Source: Vibrio maritimus (GTDB lineage Bacteria; Pseudomonadota; Gammaproteobacteria; Enterobacterales; Vibrionaceae). Taken from it: DNA of 64,000 nt. The stretch lies in contig NZ_CP090439.1 of assembly GCF_021441885.1 (NCBI RefSeq), positions 558,001 to 622,000 on the forward strand, written 5' to 3'. The notes beneath the pieces were generated by a model. That model saw only the letters and a program-made list of their open reading frames with translations. It was not told the DNA's origin and ran no database searches. How positions within the stretch are numbered: the first letter of the stretch is position 1; each line of letters begins with the position of its first letter. The translations under genes were made by a program, and so were the position numbers. This document shows positions 52,907 through 60,960 of the stretch, one piece after another.

Positions 52907-54868
52907 TTAGTTCGCTGCAAACTTATTATGTGACTTCTTCAACTGATAGAAAGTCGCTTGAACATAATCATCCGGGTCACCCGTGATATTTTGGTTGTAA
53001 ACACCTGCTTTGAAGTACATGTATTTGCCGCCAACGTCGTAGCCACTCTCGCTCATGTCAACCACCTGAACCACGTCTGGTTTGCCTTCTCGCATCAGCG
53101 TGACCGTCATTTCGTTGCCGACAACCGCAATTCGGTAGCTGAACACTTCACCAAGAGCGATACCGTCACCATCTTTCGCTACACCCGTCATATCGCCGAC
53201 AAGGTTGTAGTACTTGTCAGTGCCTTTAATGGTGTTTTCGTGCGCAAAGTAGACCGTACCTTTGTCTTGGTTTGGAAGTTTGCGGTAGTAGAGACGAATA
53301 GGCTCATCATCCTTGTCGTGGATCTGACCAATAATAAAGCGACCCACTTCGTTGAGTTCACCGGTTGTCGTGGTGTGGTCTATCTTCAGTGTCGCTTCAA
53401 GAACACCATCAACGCCGCCTGCGGCTTTTTGGTCCTCAATTGGTGCAGAGCTAAATACCCAGTTGTTCTTATTCACACCTTTGGTATCAACACTCTTATC
53501 ACCTTGACGGAGCATCTCGCGCATCTCTGTACGAGCGAACTTAGTGTTCTTCGATGTACGTGCACCTTTAATGTAGGTCTTGAATACAAGGCCACCATCA
53601 TCGGCCGTGTAAAAGAGTTCTGGGTGCTCGTAGCCGTTAGCAAGATCCCACTCATAAACATTATCTGGTTTACCATTTTTATCGTGGTCAAACGGCATGG
53701 AGATATACCAAGATGTCAGGTCAAAGTTCTCACCAGGCTTATTGCCCGCTTTTGGCGTGTCTGGCAACACAGGTTGTTGTAACGGTACGTCCCACTTACA
53801 GCTTGTTGCACACGGCAACGCGACAACGGCACCAAAGTTACCCTTGCGAAGATCTTTTCGCTTATCATCCACTTTCGCAGTCGCTTTTTTCTTCGCTTCT
53901 GCGGCTTTTTCTGCTGCAATCACCTCTTCGGTGATGATGTGATTGGTAGGACAGGAGTTAATGGCACAGTTCAACGCGGCAAACTCAGTCACACTGTTCC
54001 AGCTACTCTTTGAATTGCCTTTACCCACGTATCGAACATAACGCGCTTCGACCGGGTCGAAAGAAAAACGCTCATAACCGTTGACCGCACCAGAGCTTAC
54101 GCCTCCTTCTAAGGCTTTGGTCCACGTCCTGCCATCAACACTCACTTCAATATCAAACAGCGTTGAACGAGCATTACCTTTGTGGAACGCCAGACGAACC
54201 GCATCAAACGTATTAACGCTGCCGTAATCGTAGGTGACGTTTTCACCGGCACCATTAGCGGACCAACGGGTCTTCAAATCATTATCAAACATGCGCTCAG
54301 GGCCGTTACCATCGTGGCTAGTCGCCTCAATAAGCACAGGTTTTAAAATATCGGCTCGTGGCAGTTCTTGGTCTGAACAAAAGTCCGTTTTACAGTTCAC
54401 ACCGACAAACTCAGTCACACTGTTCCAAGCACTGCTACTGTTACCTTTGCCGACGTAGCGAATATATCGTGCCGTCGTTTCTGTAAAATCAAAGCGCTCT
54501 AGGTTGAGCGATTTACCTGTGCTTTCGCCATCCGTCACTGCCTTGGTCCAAGTTGACCCATCTAGGCTGGTTTCGATATCAAACTTGGTCGTGCGCTTAT
54601 CGCCTTTGTGGAATGACAGTTTTACCGCATCAAATGCCAAATTCTGACCATAGTCGAATGTCATCGACTCACCGACACCATTGGCGGACCAACGTGTTTT
54701 AGTGTTTCCATCAAGCACCATTTCCGGAGCATTTCCGTCATGGCTTGATGCCACCACTGAAACAGGGGCTGGCGTATTGATTGTCGTTGAATTTGCTGCG
54801 AATGCACTCCCGGTCATTGCAAGGACGATAGATGAAGCTAGTAGGGATTTGAGATAGTTTTTCTTCAT
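52907..54868 (-). CDS. Secreted PL7 alginate lyase with two F5/8C (CBM32-like) modules (QIH type)
   Basis: A 653-residue enzyme: signal peptide ending SAFA; two F5/8 type C domains (about 30-165 and 175-315) that are near-duplicates (SSHDGNAPEMVLDGNTKTRW against TSHDGNGPERMFDNDLKTRW); a charged Lys/Ala linker (about 320-355); and a PL7 domain (about 375-650) with RTEMREMLRQGD, FIIGQIHDKD and YFKAGVYNQN. Its catalytic part is close to that of 26394-28151. GATGGAACC precedes the ATG at 54868. A TTGTATTACAA operator lies about 106 bases upstream. Confidence 0.93.
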   Translation of the reverse strand: MKKNYLKSLLASSIVLAMTGSAFAANSTTINTPAPVSVVASSHDGNAPEMVLDGNTKTRWSANGVGESMTFDYGQNLAFDAVKLSFHKGDKRTTKFDIETSLDGSTWTKAVTDGESTGKSLNLERFDFTETTARYIRYVGKGNSSSAWNSVTEFVGVNCKTDFCSDQELPRADILKPVLIEATSHDGNGPERMFDNDLKTRWSANGAGENVTYDYGSVNTFDAVRLAFHKGNARSTLFDIEVSVDGRTWTKALEGGVSSGAVNGYERFSFDPVEARYVRYVGKGNSKSSWNSVTEFAALNCAINSCPTNHIITEEVIAAEKAAEAKKKATAKVDDKRKDLRKGNFGAVVALPCATSCKWDVPLQQPVLPDTPKAGNKPGENFDLTSWYISMPFDHDKNGKPDNVYEWDLANGYEHPELFYTADDGGLVFKTYIKGARTSKNTKFARTEMREMLRQGDKSVDTKGVNKNNWVFSSAPIEDQKAAGGVDGVLEATLKIDHTTTTGELNEVGRFIIGQIHDKDDEPIRLYYRKLPNQDKGTVYFAHENTIKGTDKYYNLVGDMTGVAKDGDGIALGEVFSYRIAVVGNEMTVTLMREGKPDVVQVVDMSESGYDVGGKYMYFKAGVYNQNITGDPDDYVQATFYQLKKSHNKFAAN

Positions 54869-54973
54869 GGTTCCATCACTTATGAGTTGTTCAACCACCC
54901 ATAAAGCAAGATGTACTACCTAAGCTCTTGCTTACATAGGCTTACCTTTTGACACATTTATAATCTCATAATC

Positions 54974-54984
54974 TTGTATTACAA
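54974..54984. promoter_or_regulatory. Candidate GntR operator TTGTATTACAA
   Basis: Exact palindrome upstream of the PL7 gene at 52907-54868. No clear CRP-like partner was found here. Confidence 0.6.
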
Positions 54985-55106
54985 AATAAGCAGAAAAAAC
55001 CTCAAATGAGAGAATCGTCGGATAATTGTGGTCTTTTGTGATGGCGGTTAGATTTTAGGCAGGATAAGAAATGGCTCTCCCTGTAGTGACAGAGAGAGCC
55101 CCTAGA

Positions 55107-55454
55107 TTACTTGGTGTAGCGCTTCATGCTCATCGTATTGGCGTCAAGATGAGACATGAACTCTTTCGCCGCTTCCGCTGTCATGAAACTGTTCATCGAG
55201 GCATCGGCATCTTCAATGGTTTCCCAATGAACGACCACTAGCCATTCACCATTTTCACCATGTGCCGCTTCACGTGAAATGAAACCAGGCTGCTGAGAGA
55301 CATGCTGCACTTCCACCGCTTTGTCGAGTGGGGCAAACTCTTCTACTGAAACACCTTCGTTAAGTTTAAATGTGGCGATTTCAATCACTTCCGCATTGGC
55401 TGAGACTGAAAACAACGACGCGGTGAGTAGTCCAAGCATTGTTATCTCTTTCAT
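55107..55454 (-). CDS. Exported ABM-fold protein (second copy)
   Basis: A 115-residue protein with a signal peptide ending SANA and one dimeric alpha-beta-barrel domain (IATFKLNEGVSVEEF, PGFISREAAHGENGEWLVVVHWET). It is related in plan, not closely in sequence, to 4488-4847. Function is unknown; relatives include quinol monooxygenases. It stands alone between a PL7 lyase and the AI-2E-type gene. Confidence 0.75.
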   Translation of the reverse strand: MKEITMLGLLTASLFSVSANAEVIEIATFKLNEGVSVEEFAPLDKAVEVQHVSQQPGFISREAAHGENGEWLVVVHWETIEDADASMNSFMTAEAAKEFMSHLDANTMSMKRYTK

Positions 55455-55584
55455 AAGACATCCTTTATACCAAAGCTCAAAATAGTTGAGCGAACTACTT
55501 AGGTATTGTCGAAGAGCGTTCTGTTGTCAATGTAAGTCCCGTCACATGGCCTTGTGACTTATTCTTGAGACGCTAAAAATAGAA

Positions 55585-55614
55585 AACCCGCCTTTAGCGA
55601 ACTAGAGGCGGGTT
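55585..55614 (-). terminator. Terminator of the AI-2E-family gene
   Basis: On the minus strand AACCCGCCT/AGGCGGGTT is followed by TTCTATTTTT. Confidence 0.8.
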
Positions 55615-55632
55615 GAAATATCCTAGAGGTTA

Positions 55633-56781
55633 TCAGCTAGTAGCAGAAGTCTCTTTCTCTTCGGGTTGCGCTTTATCTTTAGGTTGACCTTTCTCGTTCT
55701 CGGCTTCTACCCACTTCATAAACACCTGATAACCCGCAGTGAGGAAAGCGGCGCCAATAAACATACCTAATATACCACCTGACATCATGCCCCCTATCGC
55801 GCCGATGAGCACCACTGGCATTGGGACACTTAATCCCCTCCCCAGCACCATAGGCTTAAGGATGTTATCGACCAAGCTCGCAGCAATGATCAATACGGAA
55901 AAAATCGCATTGTGAACCGTCGAGCCATCAGTGTTCGACCAAAGCATTGCAACGGCGACAATCGCGATGATAGTGACGGGAAGCTGGGTAATGGCAAACA
56001 CTAAAGCGACGACAGTAAGTAAGGCAGCAGCTGGTACACCCGCTAAGGCAATGACGGCGCCAAATATGGTTGCGGTGAGAAAAGCAATCCCAATAACACC
56101 AACGGCCACCTGCCTGATGGTTGCTGTTGTTAAGTTGTGTAACTCTGGGCCTTTCTCTTCGTCGGCAAAGCTAGTGAAGATGCGGCGCATTGCCTTGGTC
56201 CCATCTTCTGCCCAAGCGAGCATAATACCTGCGATTATCACCGCGCCAATCAGTAAGAAGACACTGCTGGCGGCACCACTCGCTTTATCAACAAACCACG
56301 CCGAAGCATTCTTAAGCTGAGGTTGGCGCTTATCAACAAAGGTCGGAAGATCTCGCGCAGCTTCGCTCCACGCTAGGTAAGTATCCTCACCAATCAAAGG
56401 CCACTCTTTGACCTTTTGAGGCGGAGGCGGGACATGTAGCTCACCATCTTGATAATGCTGGTAAGTTTGCAGGGTTTTGACTGCCAGCGAGTTACCCACC
56501 AGTGCAACTGGTGTACCAAGCACCAGTACACCAACCAAGGCTATCACGGTTGAACTGCGTTTCGATGTCCAGTTGAACTTCCTTTCAAAGAACTTTCTTA
56601 CTGGGAACAGAGCAATGGCTAATACCAACGCCCATAACAGAATCGGTAGAAATGGGGCAAATGCCCACCAACACATGATCACAATAAACACTATGGTCGA
56701 AAACCGAATCAACGACGCGGTAAACGCTTCCGATAGGGCTTTTTTGAGGTTGTCCTTTTCGTTACTCACTGGATACTCCAT
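55633..56781 (-). CDS. AI-2E-family transporter (PerM-like)
   Basis: A 382-residue membrane protein with the UPF0118/AI-2E plan: paired N-terminal helices (FIVIMCWWAFAPFLPILLWALV), a soluble insertion (about 100-165), then five or six C-terminal helices with VLIGAIGGMMSGGILGMFIG. Family members export AI-2 or act as Na+/H+ antiporters, so the substrate is open. The ATG at 56781 is likely; 56796 is possible. Confidence 0.82.
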   Translation of the reverse strand: MEYPVSNEKDNLKKALSEAFTASLIRFSTIVFIVIMCWWAFAPFLPILLWALVLAIALFPVRKFFERKFNWTSKRSSTVIALVGVLVLGTPVALVGNSLAVKTLQTYQHYQDGELHVPPPPQKVKEWPLIGEDTYLAWSEAARDLPTFVDKRQPQLKNASAWFVDKASGAASSVFLLIGAVIIAGIMLAWAEDGTKAMRRIFTSFADEEKGPELHNLTTATIRQVAVGVIGIAFLTATIFGAVIALAGVPAAALLTVVALVFAITQLPVTIIAIVAVAMLWSNTDGSTVHNAIFSVLIIAASLVDNILKPMVLGRGLSVPMPVVLIGAIGGMMSGGILGMFIGAAFLTAGYQVFMKWVEAENEKGQPKDKAQPEEKETSATS

Positions 56782-56942
56782 TTCTAGTGAAAGCATTAAT
56801 GGCAAGCCAAGTTCTCTTCAATACCTTGCTTTATGACTCAACACTTTGGCTAACGTATTGATCCCATTAGGCTATATAGCGCAAGTTTGACTAACTTCAA
56901 CTATAGTTCACCAAAGTGGGCTAGCAAGAAGATAGACAAAAT

Positions 56943-56972
56943 AAAAGCCAGCAACTGTGCTGGCTTTTATAA
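56943..56972 (-). terminator. Terminator of the PL17/SSS unit
   Basis: AAAAGCCAGCA/TGCTGGCTTTT with a 4-base loop, 20 bases past the symporter stop. Confidence 0.85.
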
Positions 56973-56990
56973 GGTTATTTGAGTCTGGAG

Positions 56991-58748
56991 TTAACTAGCC
57001 GATAGCTCACACGGCTCATCCCCTCCTTTTCGGGTACGGTATAAGTGTGTACCAGCGAGCAGTATTAGCGCACCAATCACAACGAAGATACTTGCCCCAT
57101 GCAAAGAGTCCGCAGTAATACTGACTAACATGACCAAGAAACCAAGCACCTGACACATGCGGCCAAGGTACGCGCCTTGCCTATAATCCACCGGCGCCTC
57201 TTCCTCTTTGCTTATCGGTGTTCCCAGATTGGTTTTGAGTTGATTCAGTTCACTCTTTCTCGAACCGACTGGGTTGCGATAGAACAGAGTGGTGAACATA
57301 AAGAATCCGCCGGTAATAAAGATATGCGCTAACATGGTCGAGGCCACTTGCAGATCTACCGTTTCACGGTGGGTAAAGCTTACCGCGTCAAACAACGGCA
57401 ACAACCAATCCACTTGGAACACGAACTGCATGAATGCCGAGACACATAAGCCAACCGCAATTGTCGCCCATCCAGACCAATCTGGCGTCTTTAAAGTGAC
57501 AAATGCGAGCAACGACGGAATTGAGATTGGCGTTTGAAGCAAAGCGCCAAACAACATCATAATGTCGAAGAAACTGTACTCTTTAACCGATGCGAATAGC
57601 AAAGCAGCAAACACACACAGCACACCGTTTACTAACGTCGCGACTTTGCCAACCGTCAGTTGCTGGCTCTCGGATGCTTGAGGATTAATGACCGACTGAT
57701 AAACATTACGCACAAAAATACCCGCGTTCCGGTTAAGTGCCGTTGTCATTGGCGCTATCGTCGCTGCAATCATTGCAGCAAGCACTAGCCCCAGCATCCC
57801 AGTCGGGAGGTAGTGGTCGATGTAATAAACGTATGCCGCGTTATTAGCACTTTCCGCGAGTTTGGGATAATAGGCCATCAAATCCACGTTCATCGCCGCA
57901 GTAACCCAAGGCGGAATAAACCACATCACAGGCCCAATGATAAACAGCACACCTGTCACAAACGCTGCTTTTTTAGCTTCGCGCTCATTCGTCGTCACCA
58001 GAAAGCGATAACATGACAGCGCGTTGTTGGTGTTCATCGTCTGCTTCATCATCATGATCACGCACCACAACCAGAAAATCTGCCAGTAGCTGATGTCATG
58101 ACCCATAAAACTATCTGTCGGATAGGCGTTAGCCAGTTCGATAGGACCGCCTATTTCAATCAGTGCAAACGCACCAACAGTCATGGTAATCGCCACTAGC
58201 AAGATAAGCTGAATAACATTCGTTGCCGACACCGTCCAAGAGCCGCCGCTAACCGCAATAAAGGTCACAAGTACGCCAACACCTATGATGGTGACCATCA
58301 AATCGATATTGAACACGGCTGACGCGAAGATCCCCAAGCCATTGAGCCAAATCGCTCCAGACAATATGGTCAAAGGGAATGAAATCCAGGTATATACTTG
58401 TTCTGAACTTCGACCGAAGCGAATCTTAATCACCTCCATCGCTGTTTCAACGCGCAGTTTTCGGTATCGCTCAGCAAAGTACCAAGCGGCGACAAAGAAC
58501 CCAAGTGCGTTGCCCCAGAAAATAAACAGTACAGTAAGACCATCTTCGTAGGCTTTGGCGGCTGCCCCTGTGAATGTCCAGGCAGAAAATTGAGTCATAA
58601 AAGCCGTTGCACCCGCCATCCACCACATCATGGCACCGCCGCCTCGAATAAAGCCTGAAGAGTCAGTGGTAAACCGTTTGAACGCCAGTGCAGCAAAGAG
58701 CACAAACGCGAAGTAGCCAACAATAATTACACCATCAAGTGTCTCCAT
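56991..58748 (-). CDS. SSS-family sodium:solute symporter (third, diverged copy)
   Basis: A 585-residue symporter with the same framework as the other two (FMTQFSAWTFTGAAAKAYEDG near 50, MTTALNRNAGIFVRN near 330) but clearly diverged, with METLDGVIIVGYFAFVLFAA at the start. It follows two PL17 oligoalginate lyases, which act in the cytoplasm or periplasm on short oligomers, so it probably imports oligo- or monomers. The gap to the PL17 gene has a strong terminator, so expression may depend on read-through. Confidence 0.9.
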   Translation of the reverse strand: METLDGVIIVGYFAFVLFAALAFKRFTTDSSGFIRGGGAMMWWMAGATAFMTQFSAWTFTGAAAKAYEDGLTVLFIFWGNALGFFVAAWYFAERYRKLRVETAMEVIKIRFGRSSEQVYTWISFPLTILSGAIWLNGLGIFASAVFNIDLMVTIIGVGVLVTFIAVSGGSWTVSATNVIQLILLVAITMTVGAFALIEIGGPIELANAYPTDSFMGHDISYWQIFWLWCVIMMMKQTMNTNNALSCYRFLVTTNEREAKKAAFVTGVLFIIGPVMWFIPPWVTAAMNVDLMAYYPKLAESANNAAYVYYIDHYLPTGMLGLVLAAMIAATIAPMTTALNRNAGIFVRNVYQSVINPQASESQQLTVGKVATLVNGVLCVFAALLFASVKEYSFFDIMMLFGALLQTPISIPSLLAFVTLKTPDWSGWATIAVGLCVSAFMQFVFQVDWLLPLFDAVSFTHRETVDLQVASTMLAHIFITGGFFMFTTLFYRNPVGSRKSELNQLKTNLGTPISKEEEAPVDYRQGAYLGRMCQVLGFLVMLVSITADSLHGASIFVVIGALILLAGTHLYRTRKGGDEPCELSAS

Positions 58749-58773
58749 GATTCTCCTTACTTACAAACGCAAA

Positions 58774-58794
58774 AAGCCGGGCAATGCCCGGCTT
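58774..58794 (-). terminator. Intercistronic terminator between PL17 and SSS symporter 3
   Basis: On the minus strand AAGCCGGGC/GCCCGGCTT with a 3-base loop followed by TTTTT, about 25 bases before the symporter start. Confidence 0.85.
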
Positions 58795-58809
58795 GAATTA
58801 AAAACTGTT

Positions 58810-60960
58810 TTATAGCTTAGCGAATGAGCCAGTAAAGCTGACTGTCTCTTCTCCTAGGTTAACCTCGTGAAGTGAGTCTTGCTCTGCTTCTACTCGGTTG
58901 CTGATAGCGAAGCGATACGCATTGCCGGAAGTCGTCTTCACTTCAATAATGGTGGCATCGTCGTTGTCAGCAAGCGTTGCTACCGACTCAACCAAACCGC
59001 GTGCACCAACAGATGCTTCGAACTCTTCGTTGAAGTAACCGTGAGTTTCTAGCACAGATGCGAATACGTGGTTTTGACCAGACTGACGCAAGATAAGAGC
59101 CGGCTCGCTACGAAGGTTGAAATCTGGATCGTTCGCGCCAAGACGTGCGAAGAACACTTTTGAACCTTCAACTGCACTGGTCACTAAGCTGTAGTAGCTG
59201 TTGCCATGTAGCCAAGACACTAGTGAACTACCTTCAACATCGCCGCTACCTAGGTTCCAAAGGTGCTGATAACCGAAGTTTTCACCCATTGGACGTAGCG
59301 TAGACTCTGCGTTGTATTCAAAGTCGGTGCGAATGATCTGACCAGAGAAGTGTACTGGTAGGTCATAAGAGTGCTCTTTGTCTGCCTTGATACGGTAAAC
59401 ATCGATAACCAATGGCTTCTCGAATTCTTCAATATCAGCCAGTAGTACGGAACGCTGCATGTCAACGCCGTCGTAGTACTCGCTGATTTTACCACTCATA
59501 CCTTGCAGTTTTACGTCATCCGCTTTAAAGAACTGCTTCGAGCCAAAGCGAGACTCAGCCGTTGCCGTGTCAAAGTTGTTTTGCGTTCTTTGGTCAACTG
59601 TGACTGTGTTGTGTGCAACCGTCTGCTTACAGTAAGACTTGTTCTCAGGAATGTAGCGACCACCAAATTTAGGCTCTACGTTTACCCAACGACCGAAACC
59701 ATAGTCGTGCAAGACTTCTTGGCCGCGGTTAAAGACGCTGAGGTGAAGGCCATCATAATGACCGTGGTCAAGAGCAGAGTGATACTGGTGATCAGAGCCG
59801 TGTTGACCAAACCATAGAAGAGCCATCGTATCATCGTCTTGAGCATCACGATGGCGGAGAATAGTAAGTCCACCTTTCTCACCTTTAGGACCGTCAGTTA
59901 CGTACAAGCTACCCCAGTTAAACGGTTTGATTTCATCCGCAGCATCCACTGCATCAGACAGAGTTTTACCTGCTGATTGAACCCAAACATCTTGTTGGTG
60001 GTTTGCCATGCTAAGTAGCGTTTCGCTTTGCTCATAGCGGTGGTAACACACGCTTGTCGCCATGATAACGCCTTCATCATTAATGCTGATGGTTTTCGAC
60101 GAATCGTTGAGTGCTGGAAGCGTACCGTCTGGGAACGCTGTAGAGAATACCGCGTAAGACGTTGTCTTGATCACTGAGTCGTTGAACTCATAGATACCGA
60201 TCTCTGGCTGACGACGTTCAATCGCTTCTGCGAACAGGTAGATTGGACGCAATGAGAAGCGGTGGTAGTAAGGACCTTCCATGTAGTAGCCATCTGGTGA
60301 GAACAGTTGGTCTAGCTGTGCTAGGAAACCGCCGCTTACTTTGTCTAGTTTCAGACCGTAAAGCGCTTTATCAACAGACTCTTGATCGTTGATCGCGTAG
60401 CCACAAATACCCACTGCAGCTACTGCCCACAGACCGTGGTTGTGTACGATGTCGAAGTCATGACCGTAAGTCACAACGAATAGATCGATCATCTGTTTGA
60501 ATAGGTCTGTTTCGATGTGTTGCTTTTGCTCATCTGAAAGCGTGTGGAACACACAGCTGTATGCGCAAGATGCGTAAAGCATCCACATGTTTTCGTTCAG
60601 CGTTTGGTGGAAGATCTTACCCGGTGGGTTAGTATCACGGCTAACGTTGCTTTCCAGTGTTGGATAAACGTTCGCGTACGCTGTTAGCATCTCAACGATG
60701 TAGTCGCGGTACTTCGTTTCCTCAGTGATAAGGAACAAACGACCTGCTAAATCGATGTGGATGTAGTTTTGCTTGTGACGGTTATGCTCGTAACCGCCGC
60801 CTTCACCGTGGCCAGGGACTTCAATGCCCACTTCAGCCATGTAGTCATTCACTTGAGCAATATCACGCGCTAGTTTCTTACCTAGCAAGGTTTCCTTACC
60901 TAGATCTTTGCGCAGCTCCGCTGCTTCCTCAAAGTTCAATAGTAGTGGTTGATAGCTCAT
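58810..60960 (-). CDS. PL17 oligoalginate lyase (copy 1)
   Basis: A 716-residue exolytic enzyme with an N-terminal alpha/alpha-toroid (about 1-370) and a heparinase II/III-like beta-sheet domain (about 385-710). Active-site candidates are Asn174-His175 (DIVHNHGLWA) and the Tyr231-Tyr232 pair (MEGPYYHRF), matching the Asn/His/Tyr set of PL17 enzymes. No signal peptide is seen, so it probably acts in the cytoplasm, releasing unsaturated monouronate. Its start lies directly after the stop of the upstream PL17 gene. Confidence 0.93.
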   Translation of the reverse strand: MSYQPLLLNFEEAAELRKDLGKETLLGKKLARDIAQVNDYMAEVGIEVPGHGEGGGYEHNRHKQNYIHIDLAGRLFLITEETKYRDYIVEMLTAYANVYPTLESNVSRDTNPPGKIFHQTLNENMWMLYASCAYSCVFHTLSDEQKQHIETDLFKQMIDLFVVTYGHDFDIVHNHGLWAVAAVGICGYAINDQESVDKALYGLKLDKVSGGFLAQLDQLFSPDGYYMEGPYYHRFSLRPIYLFAEAIERRQPEIGIYEFNDSVIKTTSYAVFSTAFPDGTLPALNDSSKTISINDEGVIMATSVCYHRYEQSETLLSMANHQQDVWVQSAGKTLSDAVDAADEIKPFNWGSLYVTDGPKGEKGGLTILRHRDAQDDDTMALLWFGQHGSDHQYHSALDHGHYDGLHLSVFNRGQEVLHDYGFGRWVNVEPKFGGRYIPENKSYCKQTVAHNTVTVDQRTQNNFDTATAESRFGSKQFFKADDVKLQGMSGKISEYYDGVDMQRSVLLADIEEFEKPLVIDVYRIKADKEHSYDLPVHFSGQIIRTDFEYNAESTLRPMGENFGYQHLWNLGSGDVEGSSLVSWLHGNSYYSLVTSAVEGSKVFFARLGANDPDFNLRSEPALILRQSGQNHVFASVLETHGYFNEEFEASVGARGLVESVATLADNDDATIIEVKTTSGNAYRFAISNRVEAEQDSLHEVNLGEETVSFTGSFAKL

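Noticed and set aside
52958..53782. 274-codon plus-strand frame inside the PL7 gene
   Set aside because: It is the antisense of a clear signal-peptide, F5/8C and PL7 protein and has no recognisable domain.
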